Assembly (NCBI GenBank): GCA_902783345.1
Contig: CACZQI010000039.1
Location: forward strand, 1-20,026
DNA: 20,026 nt
Source: an uncultured Erysipelotrichaceae bacterium
GTDB lineage: Bacteria; Bacillota_I; Bacilli_A; RF39; UBA660
Direction of reading: 5' to 3'
In this document: positions 13,912 through 20,026 of the stretch, piece after piece
Numbering within the stretch: position 1 is the first letter of the stretch
Layout: each line of letters opens with the position of its first letter
Notes under the pieces: model-generated
Database searches by the model: none
What the model was told of the DNA's origin: nothing
The model's input: the letters and a program-made list of their open reading frames with translations, nothing else
Translations under genes and position numbers: made by a program

Positions 13912-15618
13912 GTGAAAGCTTTAATTGAAGAAATTAATGAAAAATTAGGAAGTGTCTTAAGTAATTTAGAAAATCGTAAGTTTGAAGTAGAGGATGCTCT
14001 TGCCGATATTCAAGATAAAATTGATGAAAAAATCGAAGAGGCTAAGAATTATAAAACTGATGTAGATGCTTCTAAAGAAGAAATTAAAAAATATGAAGAT
14101 GAAATTAAATCTTTAGAAAATGATTTAAAAGATTTAAATGAAAGATTTAGTAATAAAGATTTAAATGCAATATTAGAAACTGGTAATAAAGAGATTAATA
14201 ATCAAATCGTATTAAAGCAAATTGAAATAGATAAAGAAAGAGAAAGAATTGCTGAATATACTGAAAAAGCTCGTATGATTAAAGATTTACTTGTTAGTCT
14301 TAAAAAAGATAAAGAAGCTAAAAAGAATAAGCTTTCTGATTTAAATATGGCTTTTGAATATTATTCTAATGAATTAAATAAACTAATGGATTATGCTTTA
14401 GAAAATCCAGATAATTTAGTAGAAGAAGAACCTACTGAAGAAGTAGAAGAAATCAAATATGAATTTAAAAATGAACCTATTGTAGATGATAAAGTAGTAT
14501 TTGATGCAATTGAATCTATTGAAAATGATGAAGATACTAAAGAAGAGGTTCAAGAAGATAATGCTTTAGAAGAGCAAGAAGAATCTTTTGAAGAAGAGCA
14601 TAAAGTAGAGGAACCTATTTACGAAGAAAAATTTAATGAAGAAAATACTGAGATTGAAGAGGAAACAAGCGAAGAAGTAGAAGAAAAAGAAGTAAATACT
14701 TTTGATGATAACTCTGTAAATATATTTAATGTAGCATTTGATAATGAAGAGCCTAATCAAAGTGAGACTATAGAGCCAGAGGAAGAAGTTAAAGAAGAAC
14801 CAGTTCAAGATGATATTTTTGCTTATGATGATAAGGAAAGAGTTCATGAAGAAGACTTATATCAAAATGAAAGCAACATTGTAAATTTATTTAATCATGA
14901 TAGTGATGATTCCTTTGATAGTTTTGATTTTAAAGCTTTAAGTGATAGCATTGATAAAGAATATGAAAATATATTTGGCAGTAGTGAAGAAATAAAACTT
15001 CATGACGAAGATGATATTTTTGCAGTAAAAAATGAAGAACCACAGGAAACTCTTGAGCAAGAAGAAACTAAAGCTCCAGAAGTAGTAGAAAATAAAGAAG
15101 AGATTAATTTAGTAGATGAAAATGCTAGCTTTGATTTCTTTGGTAATACTGAACCAATTGAAAACATAATAGAGCCTAATATCTTTGATAATAATGTTGC
15201 TCCCGAAAAAACTGAAGATAATCCAGAAGTAGTAAATTTCTTTAAAAATAATAATATTGATTTTAGTAAGTTTGCTAAAGAAGAACAAGATAGTTTAATT
15301 AAAGGATTTAATGTAGTATCTTATACTAAAACTTTAGATATTTTAAGAAAAAATAACATTAAATTAGATATGATTTATGGTGCAAGTAAAGTATTTGAAA
15401 TGGCTCATAGTGAACTAGAAGCAATTATTAATAAACTACTTCTTGCTGGACAAAGCACTTTAAACATTAGTTATGTATTAAATGCCTTACCTTATATTAA
15501 AACTATTGATTTACAAGATGTAATTGATAGTTATGGTGAAAATATTAAAAACGCTAATATAACAGATTTAGTAATTAAGGCTAAACATTTAAGCGAACTA
15601 TCAGGAGGTAATAATTAA
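13912..15618 (+). CDS. Hypothetical coiled-coil protein with acidic linker and helical C-terminus
   Basis: I do not recognise the family. Three regions are visible in 568 residues. Residues 1-165 are a Lys/Glu-rich heptad-like coiled coil. Residues 170-440 are a strongly acidic, probably disordered linker (runs such as EEEPTEEVEE). Residues 441-560 are a compact helical domain. The linker repeats a short aromatic motif at least eight times: VNIF, DDIFAYDD, VNLF, ENIFGS, DDIFAVKN, FDFFGN, PNIFDN and VNFF. These look like short binding motifs spaced along a tether. There is no signal peptide or membrane helix, so it is cytoplasmic. The start is GTG 13912, six bases after AGGTGG. The stop codon TAA overlaps the next ATG by one base (TAATG), indicating translational coupling and a shared function. 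A structural or scaffold role is a guess. Confidence 0.7.
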   Translation: MKALIEEINEKLGSVLSNLENRKFEVEDALADIQDKIDEKIEEAKNYKTDVDASKEEIKKYEDEIKSLENDLKDLNERFSNKDLNAILETGNKEINNQIVLKQIEIDKERERIAEYTEKARMIKDLLVSLKKDKEAKKNKLSDLNMAFEYYSNELNKLMDYALENPDNLVEEEPTEEVEEIKYEFKNEPIVDDKVVFDAIESIENDEDTKEEVQEDNALEEQEESFEEEHKVEEPIYEEKFNEENTEIEEETSEEVEEKEVNTFDDNSVNIFNVAFDNEEPNQSETIEPEEEVKEEPVQDDIFAYDDKERVHEEDLYQNESNIVNLFNHDSDDSFDSFDFKALSDSIDKEYENIFGSSEEIKLHDEDDIFAVKNEEPQETLEQEETKAPEVVENKEEINLVDENASFDFFGNTEPIENIIEPNIFDNNVAPEKTEDNPEVVNFFKNNNIDFSKFAKEEQDSLIKGFNVVSYTKTLDILRKNNIKLDMIYGASKVFEMAHSELEAIINKLLLAGQSTLNISYVLNALPYIKTIDLQDVIDSYGENIKNANITDLVIKAKHLSELSGGNN

Positions 15619-15905
15619 TGGAATATTTATTAAATTTAGGTTTTACTATTGATGAAGTAGAAACTTTAAGAAATAATTTAAAGAAAAGTACTTTAGAAGC
15701 AGTAGAGTTATTTCCAAGAATCGTAGAAGCTAACTATGAAATATTAAAAAATGTTGGGATATCTAATTATAAAGAAGTATTTTTAGGTCATACGCATATG
15801 TTTTTACAAAATCCTAATCATTTTCAAGCTATCTTTGATAAATATGATCATGCAGATTTAATTAGATGTTTAGAAAAAAATGCTAAAATAATTGAAAAGT
15901 TATAA
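15618..15905 (+). CDS. Small all-helical protein coupled to the coiled-coil gene
   Basis: This 95-residue protein is of unknown function. It is predicted to be entirely helical, with a repeat-like rhythm: LLNLGFTIDEVETLRNNL, then LFPRIVEANYEILKNVGISNYKEVFLGHTHMFLQNP. The pattern of a helix, Gly-[FI]-[ST]-x-x-[EK]-V and a later N-P resembles helical mTERF-type repeats, and loosely also the C-terminal domain of the preceding protein; both are visual impressions. It starts at ATG 15618, sharing one base with the previous stop codon, and the upstream gene's last codons contain AGGAGG (15603-15608), a well-placed ribosome binding site. It ends 20 bases before a terminator, so the two genes form a unit. 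Confidence 0.65.
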   Translation: MEYLLNLGFTIDEVETLRNNLKKSTLEAVELFPRIVEANYEILKNVGISNYKEVFLGHTHMFLQNPNHFQAIFDKYDHADLIRCLEKNAKIIEKL

Positions 15906-15924
15906 TGTCTATAAAATGTTAAAT

Positions 15925-15958
15925 AAAAAGGGAATATAAGAATATATATTCTTTTTTT
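15925..15958 (+). terminator. Terminator of the coiled-coil operon
   Basis: Arms 15925-15938 and 15945-15958 pair over 14 positions (two G-T wobbles) around a 6-base loop, with seven T at the end. The -10 of the next promoter begins two bases later. Confidence 0.7.
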
Positions 15959-15966
15959 GATATAAT
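15958..15966 (+). promoter_or_regulatory. Extended -10 promoter for the wall hydrolase-cohesin operon
   Basis: TGATATAAT: TG at 15958-15959 and a perfect TATAAT at 15961-15966. No -35 is recognisable, because the terminator hairpin occupies that position. The predicted start is near 15973, just before AGGTGG (15980-15985). Confidence 0.5.
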
Positions 15967-15990
15967 TATATAGAAGTGTAGGTGGTATAA

Positions 15991-17949
15991 ATGAATAGAC
16001 TTGTTAAAATATTAGTTTTAGCTTTCTTTTTAGCATGTTTAAATGTATATGCTGATACTACTTATATTAGAGGTAATATTACGCCAAATACTACAGGAGT
16101 AGCTGTAAGAGTTTGCGCATCTAAAGATTGCGCTTATGTTAAAGATGATAAAGGTGAAGGTATTTCAATATCTTATCCTGAAATGTTTGAAATTATTGGG
16201 GAAGATGGAAATTTTTATAAAATAAAATTACAATATACAGGTTTTTGGTATGAAGGTTATGTTAGTAAAGGAACAACTGATAAATCTTATGTTGATAAAA
16301 AGGAATATACAGTAACTGATGAATTAGTAAATGCTTTTAAAGATATGGGATTTGATGATACTTATGCTATAAAACTTGCTAAATTAAAAGTAAGTCATCC
16401 TAATTGGACCTTTATTCCTTATGAAGTTAATGCCACATTTGATGAAGTTATAGAAGGCGAAACAAAATATATTGATACTAATTTAATTGATAAAACAGCA
16501 AGTGTTACCCTTAGAAGTACCGAAGATGGCGCTTATGATAATGGTGTTTGGAAAACTTTTTCTGGTGGTTGGTATGCTGCTAGTAAACAAACTGTTAGAT
16601 ATTATGTTGATCCAAGAAACTTTTTAAATGATGGTCATGTCTTTATGTTTGAAAGTCTAAATTACAATAATAAAATAACTGAAGAAATAGTGCAATCTGC
16701 TTTAAATGGAACCTTTATGGCAGGAGATACTTTTTATTATAATGACAATAATGAAAAAGTAACAATTTCTTATAGTAAAGCCTTTATTGAAAATGGCTCA
16801 AAGTATGATGTTAGTGCTTTAGGACTTGCTAATAAAGTTATTCAAGAACAAGGAAATAATGGTTCAGCCTTATCTTCAGGTGATGATAGTGAGTATCCAG
16901 GGTATTATAACTTTTTCAATATTAGAGCAAATGGCGCTACAACTAGAGAAATAATTCATAATGGTCTTGCTTATGCTGTAAAAAAAGGTTGGAATAGTCC
17001 TTATGCTTCTATTGGCGGAGGAGCAGCTTTAATCCATTCATATAATGACTATGGTCAAAATACTTTATATTTACAAAAGTTTGATTTTGCAGGAAATACT
17101 TACTATACTAACCAATACATGCAAAACATTAGAGATCCATATTCTAGTAGTTATCGAGTTTATAAAATATATGTTAAAAAAGATTTATTAGATTCAGATT
17201 TTACTTTTGTAATACCAGTATTTAAAGGAACCATGCCAGCATATACTTCATTAAGTGAAGAATATAATGAAGATACAACTTTAAGTATGTTAGAAGTAAC
17301 AGGATGCTCTTTAATGCCATCATTTACTTCAAGTGCTCATGAATATACTTGTTCTTTAGGTAAAGATGTAGGAAAAGTTAAAGTAACAGCCGTTCCAACT
17401 ACAACTGATAATGTAGTAGAAGCACCAGAAGAAGTAGAACTTAAAGAAGATCAAACTGATATAGTTATCACTGTAACATCAGCCTCAGGTGAAAAAGGTA
17501 CTTATAAAGTAGTTGTAATTAAAACAGATGATGTAAATTTATCACCAGATGAAATTTTATCTAAATTGCAAATAAATAATAATAGTGGATATTTAAGTGG
17601 TTTTGATTTAGGAGAAGAAGCAAGTAGTTTAAATGATTTAATTAAAACAAATTATCCGACAGCAACTAGTGAAATAGATAAAGAAGGCCGCCTTTCAACT
17701 GGAATGACTTTAAAACTTAAGAATAATGGTGAATCAACATATAAAATAGTTATTTATGGCGATAACAATGGTGATGGTGAAATCGATATAATAGATTTAT
17801 TAAAAATTCAAAAAAATATTTTAGGAGCTAATAAATTAGAAGGTGCTTACTTTAAGGCTTCAGATATTAATAAAGATGGCGAAATCGATATAATAGATTT
17901 ATTAAAAGTACAAAAACATCTTTTAGGTGCTAGTGAAATTGCACAATAG
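15991..17949 (+). CDS. Secreted SH3b/glucosaminidase wall hydrolase with C-terminal dockerin
   Basis: This 652-residue exported protein appears to cut peptidoglycan glycan strands. In order: signal peptide (1-21, MNRLVKILVLAFFLACLNVYA); an SH3b-like domain (about 25-105, GVAVRVCASKDC...GFWYEGYV); a catalytic region (about 200-400) of endo-beta-N-acetylglucosaminidase type (GH73-like), with VIQEQGNNGSALS (Glu286 the likely acid), GYYNFFNIRANG and GQNTLYLQKFDF; a cadherin-like beta-sandwich (about 424-512); a linker module; and a dockerin (589-649). The dockerin has two calcium-loop repeats, D-N-N-G-D-G-E-I-D (591-599) and D-I-N-K-D-G-E-I-D (625-633), each followed by IIDLLK. Dockerins bind cohesins, and the next gene encodes one. 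ATG 15991 follows AGGTGG by five bases. The stop codon overlaps the next gene's ribosome binding site. Confidence 0.88.
   Translation: MNRLVKILVLAFFLACLNVYADTTYIRGNITPNTTGVAVRVCASKDCAYVKDDKGEGISISYPEMFEIIGEDGNFYKIKLQYTGFWYEGYVSKGTTDKSYVDKKEYTVTDELVNAFKDMGFDDTYAIKLAKLKVSHPNWTFIPYEVNATFDEVIEGETKYIDTNLIDKTASVTLRSTEDGAYDNGVWKTFSGGWYAASKQTVRYYVDPRNFLNDGHVFMFESLNYNNKITEEIVQSALNGTFMAGDTFYYNDNNEKVTISYSKAFIENGSKYDVSALGLANKVIQEQGNNGSALSSGDDSEYPGYYNFFNIRANGATTREIIHNGLAYAVKKGWNSPYASIGGGAALIHSYNDYGQNTLYLQKFDFAGNTYYTNQYMQNIRDPYSSSYRVYKIYVKKDLLDSDFTFVIPVFKGTMPAYTSLSEEYNEDTTLSMLEVTGCSLMPSFTSSAHEYTCSLGKDVGKVKVTAVPTTTDNVVEAPEEVELKEDQTDIVITVTSASGEKGTYKVVVIKTDDVNLSPDEILSKLQINNNSGYLSGFDLGEEASSLNDLIKTNYPTATSEIDKEGRLSTGMTLKLKNNGESTYKIVIYGDNNGDGEIDIIDLLKIQKNILGANKLEGAYFKASDINKDGEIDIIDLLKVQKHLLGASEIAQ
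17779..17907 (+). repeat. 27-bp exact direct repeat within the dockerin
   Basis: Bases 17779-17805 and 17881-17907 are identical, both encoding E-I-D-I-I-D-L-L-K from the dockerin calcium-loop/helix. The offset is 102 bases, exactly 34 codons. Identity at DNA level, including silent positions, indicates a recent internal duplication or conversion of the dockerin half-repeat. Confidence 0.9.
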
Positions 17950-17957
17950 GAGGGAAA

Positions 17958-19241
17958 ATGAGAAATAAAATAATATTATTAATACTTTTGCTTTTACCGT
18001 TTAATGTAATGGCAGCAACAGGTAAAATTACTGCAAGTGTCTCAAGCACTAAAGTAACACTAAATAATAATGTGACAGTAACTGTTAAAGTATCATCAAC
18101 TGATAATATTGGATCTTGGAAATTTAATATTTCATATGATAAGAAAAAACTTTCATTAACTTCAGGAGATACGACAGTTGTTGGTTATGGAGATGGCACT
18201 TATAAAAGTAAGAGTTATACCTATAAATTTAAAGCCATTGCCACTGGAAATGCTAGTATCACAATAGATAATGCTAAAATAGCGGATTATGAAACAGAAG
18301 AGTATATTTCTACTAGTGTATCTAATTTAACTTTATCTATTAAAGAACCTGTAATTATTAATTATAGTAGTGATAATAATTTAAAATCATTAAGTGTTGA
18401 TGAATTTAAAATAAGTCCCGAATTTAATAAAAGCACTTTAGATTATAGTGTTACTACCAATGCTGATACAACTAAAATTAAAATAAATGCTAATGCAAAT
18501 GATACTAAAGCCAAAGTAAGTGGAGCCGGTGAAAAAGAAGTCAAAGAAGGAAATAATGCTTTTGAAATAGTGGTAACTGCCGAAAATGGAACTAGCAAAA
18601 CTTATAAAATAAATGTAGTAGTTCCTGAAAAAGATCCAATTAAATATACATTTAATGGCGAAGAATATAGTATTTTAAGAAAACTTCCCGAAAAAGTACC
18701 AGTTAATTTTAAAACAGGCACTGTAAAATTTAATGATGAAGATATAATGTGTTTACAAAATGAAAACTTAAATTTAACTTTAATTTATTTAAGAGATAGT
18801 AAAAATAATGAAAACTTTTATATTTATAATGAAAGTAATAATACAATAAATTTATATAACGAAATAACAACTAATGAAATAAGCATCTATTTAGATAAAC
18901 CTATTAAAGAATTAAATAATTTAGTTAAAACAACTATCAAAATAAATGAACAAGAAGTAGAAGCTTATCAAATTCAAAAAGGAAGTAAAGATTATATCAT
19001 TTATGGTAAAGACGTATCAACTGGTAAAGGTGCTTATTATGTCTATGATAAAAATGAAAGGACAATAAGTTTATTTAATGAAGATGATGTGAATTATTTA
19101 TTAAATAAAAATAATATTTATAAAACATTAACTTATGCATTTGGTGCTTTAGTCTTTATAGAATTTATCATTATAATATTATTTAGTAATACAAAAAAGA
19201 AAATGAATAAATTACTGAATAAAATGGAAAAGAAAAAATAA
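17958..19241 (+). CDS. Membrane-anchored cohesin-domain protein
   Basis: This is a 427-residue export protein with a signal peptide (1-20, MRNKIILLILLLLPFNVMAA), then a cohesin-like beta-sandwich (about 22-128). Typical cohesin features are VTLNNNVTVTVKVSSTDNIGS, the FNISYDKKKL strand, YKFKAIATGNASITIDNAKI, and a terminal strand TLSI. A cadherin-like domain follows (about 139-222, DNNLKSLSVDEFKISPEFNKST...TYKINVVVP). An unassigned region (230-385) comes next, then one transmembrane helix (about 391-412, FGALVFIEFIIIILF) and a basic cytoplasmic tail. With no LPxTG, the protein would be held in the membrane with cohesin outside. The gene starts eight bases after the dockerin hydrolase, with AGGAGGG overlapping that gene's stop, so both are co-translated. 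The cohesin is judged by strand pattern, not by search. Confidence 0.75.
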   Translation: MRNKIILLILLLLPFNVMAATGKITASVSSTKVTLNNNVTVTVKVSSTDNIGSWKFNISYDKKKLSLTSGDTTVVGYGDGTYKSKSYTYKFKAIATGNASITIDNAKIADYETEEYISTSVSNLTLSIKEPVIINYSSDNNLKSLSVDEFKISPEFNKSTLDYSVTTNADTTKIKINANANDTKAKVSGAGEKEVKEGNNAFEIVVTAENGTSKTYKINVVVPEKDPIKYTFNGEEYSILRKLPEKVPVNFKTGTVKFNDEDIMCLQNENLNLTLIYLRDSKNNENFYIYNESNNTINLYNEITTNEISIYLDKPIKELNNLVKTTIKINEQEVEAYQIQKGSKDYIIYGKDVSTGKGAYYVYDKNERTISLFNEDDVNYLLNKNNIYKTLTYAFGALVFIEFIIIILFSNTKKKMNKLLNKMEKKK

Positions 19242-19263
19242 CCAGTTAACCGCTGGCTTTTAT
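19241..19263 (+). terminator. Weak terminator after the cohesin gene
   Basis: CCAGT (19242-19246) pairs with GCTGG (19252-19256) around a 5-base loop, then CTTTTATT. It is short, but placed right at the stop codon. Confidence 0.45.
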
Positions 19264-19309
19264 TATTAACTATTCCAAATATTTCAGTGATACTAATTCG
19301 TGTTTATTT

Positions 19310-19338
19310 TTGGTAAATAGGGGTAAACTATCTATAAA
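19310..19338 (+). promoter_or_regulatory. Promoter for the XRE regulator gene
   Basis: TTGGTA (19310-19315) and TATAAA (19333-19338) are 17 bases apart; the start would be near 19345, inside the first copy of the tandem repeat. Confidence 0.45.
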
Positions 19339-19340
19339 CA

Positions 19341-19369
19341 GGTTAGGTGGATTAAGGTTAGGTGGATTA
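19341..19369 (+). repeat. 15-bp tandem duplication of the ribosome binding site
   Basis: GGTTAGGTGGATTA occurs at 19341-19354 and again at 19356-19369, offset by 15 bases. Each copy contains a Shine-Dalgarno AGGTGG; the second (19360-19365) is six bases from the ATG of the XRE gene. Confidence 0.9.
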
Positions 19370-19371
19370 TT

Positions 19372-19626
19372 ATGAAGTACCGTCACCTCCGAAAAGTAGT
19401 AGGTAGTAATATAAAATTTTATAGATTTAAAGCAGGTTATACTCAGGAACAATTGGCTGAAAAAGTAGAACTTAGTCCTAGATATATCAGTGATATTGAA
19501 AATGCAAAAGGGAATATTTCATTAGATACAATTGAACTTATTTCCAAAGCTCTTAAAATAAGTCCGATTATCTTATTTAAAGATGTAAATATTAGTTTGC
19601 CAAAAAGAGTAAATATGAGAAAATAA
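19372..19626 (+). CDS. Small XRE-family helix-turn-helix regulator
   Basis: This 84-residue protein is almost only a Cro/CI-type HTH domain: VGSNIKFYRFKAGYTQEQLAEKVELSPRYISDIENAKGNISLDTIELISKALKISPIIL (about 10-70), with the recognition helix around SPRYISDIE. Such single-domain proteins act as repressors or regulators of nearby or mobile genes. The ATG at 19372 follows AGGTGG by six bases and a promoter about 27 bases before it. The tail (LPKRVNMRK) is short and basic. No dedicated partner or effector domain is present. A possible target is the palindromic region before the next gene (19789-19811), but that is guesswork. A terminator follows at 19673. Confidence 0.85.
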   Translation: MKYRHLRKVVGSNIKFYRFKAGYTQEQLAEKVELSPRYISDIENAKGNISLDTIELISKALKISPIILFKDVNISLPKRVNMRK

Positions 19627-19672
19627 AGAATAATGAATTAAAAGAATAGTACAATATATTTAAAATTAGTAT

Positions 19673-19706
19673 GAAATGGTTAGGTAAAACTAATCATTTT
19701 ATTTTT
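19673..19706 (+). terminator. Terminator after the XRE gene
   Basis: AAATGGTTAG (19674-19683) pairs with CTAATCATTT (19690-19699), 10 pairs with one G-T wobble around GTAAAA, and is followed by a T-rich tail. Confidence 0.6.
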
Positions 19707-19783
19707 ATATGCACAAAAATTATGTAAAATATGTCGATTTTTATCACTTTACGCAAATTTGACACTTGCGGGGGGTAATTAAA

Positions 19784-19792
19784 TGATATAAT
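19784..19792 (+). promoter_or_regulatory. Extended -10 promoter before the last gene
   Basis: TGATATAAT: TG at 19784-19785, TATAAT at 19787-19792. The only strong -35, TTGACA (19759-19764), is 22 bases upstream with a G-run between, too far for normal spacing. Transcription would start near 19799. Confidence 0.5.
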
Positions 19793-19811
19793 CACCTTAG
19801 AGTAGGTGATT
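19789..19811. promoter_or_regulatory. Inverted repeat covering the ribosome binding site
   Basis: AATCACCT (19790-19797) pairs with AGGTGATT (19804-19811), 8 bp around a 6-base loop, followed by T (19812-19815). The right arm holds the AGGTGA ribosome binding site and the left arm overlaps the -10. Read-through RNA from upstream would fold and hide the site or terminate; RNA starting near 19799 would not contain the left arm. Confidence 0.55.
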
Positions 19812-19817
19812 TTTTAT

Positions 19818-20026
19818 ATGAAAAAGAAAATAATAGTGTTAATAGGTTTAATAGTATTTATGTTAGTAGCCTTTGGCGGATTTACTTATGCGATATTTAC
19901 AAATAGTAAAAGTCAGGAAGGAAGTAATAGTGTAAGTACATATAACTGTTTAGACATCCAAATAACAGGAGAAGAAGAAATAAACTTAGATAATGCATTT
20001 CCAATAGAAGATGCAGAAGGATTACT
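19818..20026 (+). CDS. Secreted TasA/SipW-type protein, 5' end only
   Basis: The gene runs off the window after 69 codons. It starts with ATG 19818, eight bases after AGGTGA. The N-terminus MKKKIIVLIGLIVFMLVAFGGFTYAIFTNS is a basic-hydrophobic export signal that resembles the first 30 residues of the protein at 7602 (LSYAYFSA against FTYAIFTN). That suggests both are processed by the same SipW-like signal peptidase and belong to the same surface-protein group. The remainder (SNSVSTYNCLDIQITGEEEINLDNAFPIEDAEGL) is the beginning of the mature part. Whether it carries a variable C-terminus cannot be seen. Confidence is for an export protein of this type, not for a detailed function. Confidence 0.6.
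   Translation, partial: MKKKIIVLIGLIVFMLVAFGGFTYAIFTNSKSQEGSNSVSTYNCLDIQITGEEEINLDNAFPIEDAEGL

Noticed and set aside
14566..14847. Phe-rich minus-strand frame of 93 codons opposite the coiled-coil gene.
   Set aside because: It is the reverse complement of Glu/Lys-rich codons; the low-complexity hydrophobic protein is an artefact.
19759..19764. TTGACA at 19759 as a normal -35 for TATAAT at 19787.
   Set aside because: The 22-base spacing is too long for sigma-A; the extended -10 is listed instead.

Overview
The window looks like chromosome from an uncultured, very AT-rich, Gram-positive-lineage bacterium of the Bacilli/Mollicutes-like gut type. The reasons are low-GC coding sequence, AGGTG/AGGAGG ribosome binding sites, sigma-A-like promoters, and a full wall-synthesis and wall-hydrolysis gene set. 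TGG encodes Trp and TGA is read as a stop (for example at the end of ftsW), so the standard bacterial code fits and the Mycoplasma code is not needed. The lineage is inferred from gene style only.

Layout. (i) 1-2879: wall-synthesis cluster, with the end of a class B penicillin-binding protein carrying a PASTA domain, then mraY and an ftsW/rodA-type SEDS polymerase; murD is not between them. (ii) 2931-4066: an ORF6N-domain gene followed by two decayed ORF6N-like remnants, each keeping a long, almost perfect palindrome. (iii) 4166-7528: a uracil permease, a small membrane protein, a kinase-fold-like protein and a divergent RsmA/KsgA-like methyltransferase. (iv) 7602-9296: a secreted TasA/camelysin-like protein whose C-terminal lectin-like region contains a sharply GC-rich patch with the codon pattern of a diversity-generating-retroelement (DGR) variable repeat. 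(v) 9411-11324: two DnaA-box-like motifs, then two tandem DUF1016/PDDEXK nuclease paralogues with covarying in-gene hairpins. (vi) 11346-13814, minus strand: a YfhO-family multi-pass membrane protein, sharing a bidirectional terminator with the nuclease pair. (vii) 13912-15905: a coiled-coil, acidic-linker protein and a small all-helical partner. (viii) 15991-19241: a secreted SH3b/glucosaminidase wall hydrolase ending in a dockerin, followed by a membrane-anchored cohesin protein, forming an apparent two-gene docking system. (ix) 19372-20026: a small XRE regulator and the start of a second secreted TasA-like protein.

The window is mostly about the cell envelope. Wall precursors are made and polymerised by PBP, MraY and SEDS, envelope polymers may be decorated by YfhO, and a wall hydrolase may be held at the membrane by cohesin-dockerin binding. 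A probably hypervariable secreted protein may face the outside. The ORF6N and DUF1016 genes are typical accessory genes, and both families carry palindromes in their coding DNA. The most interesting leads are the probable DGR target, the cohesin-dockerin hydrolase pair and the conserved palindromes. No reverse transcriptase, DGR template repeat, CRISPR array, tRNA, rRNA or insertion sequence was seen.
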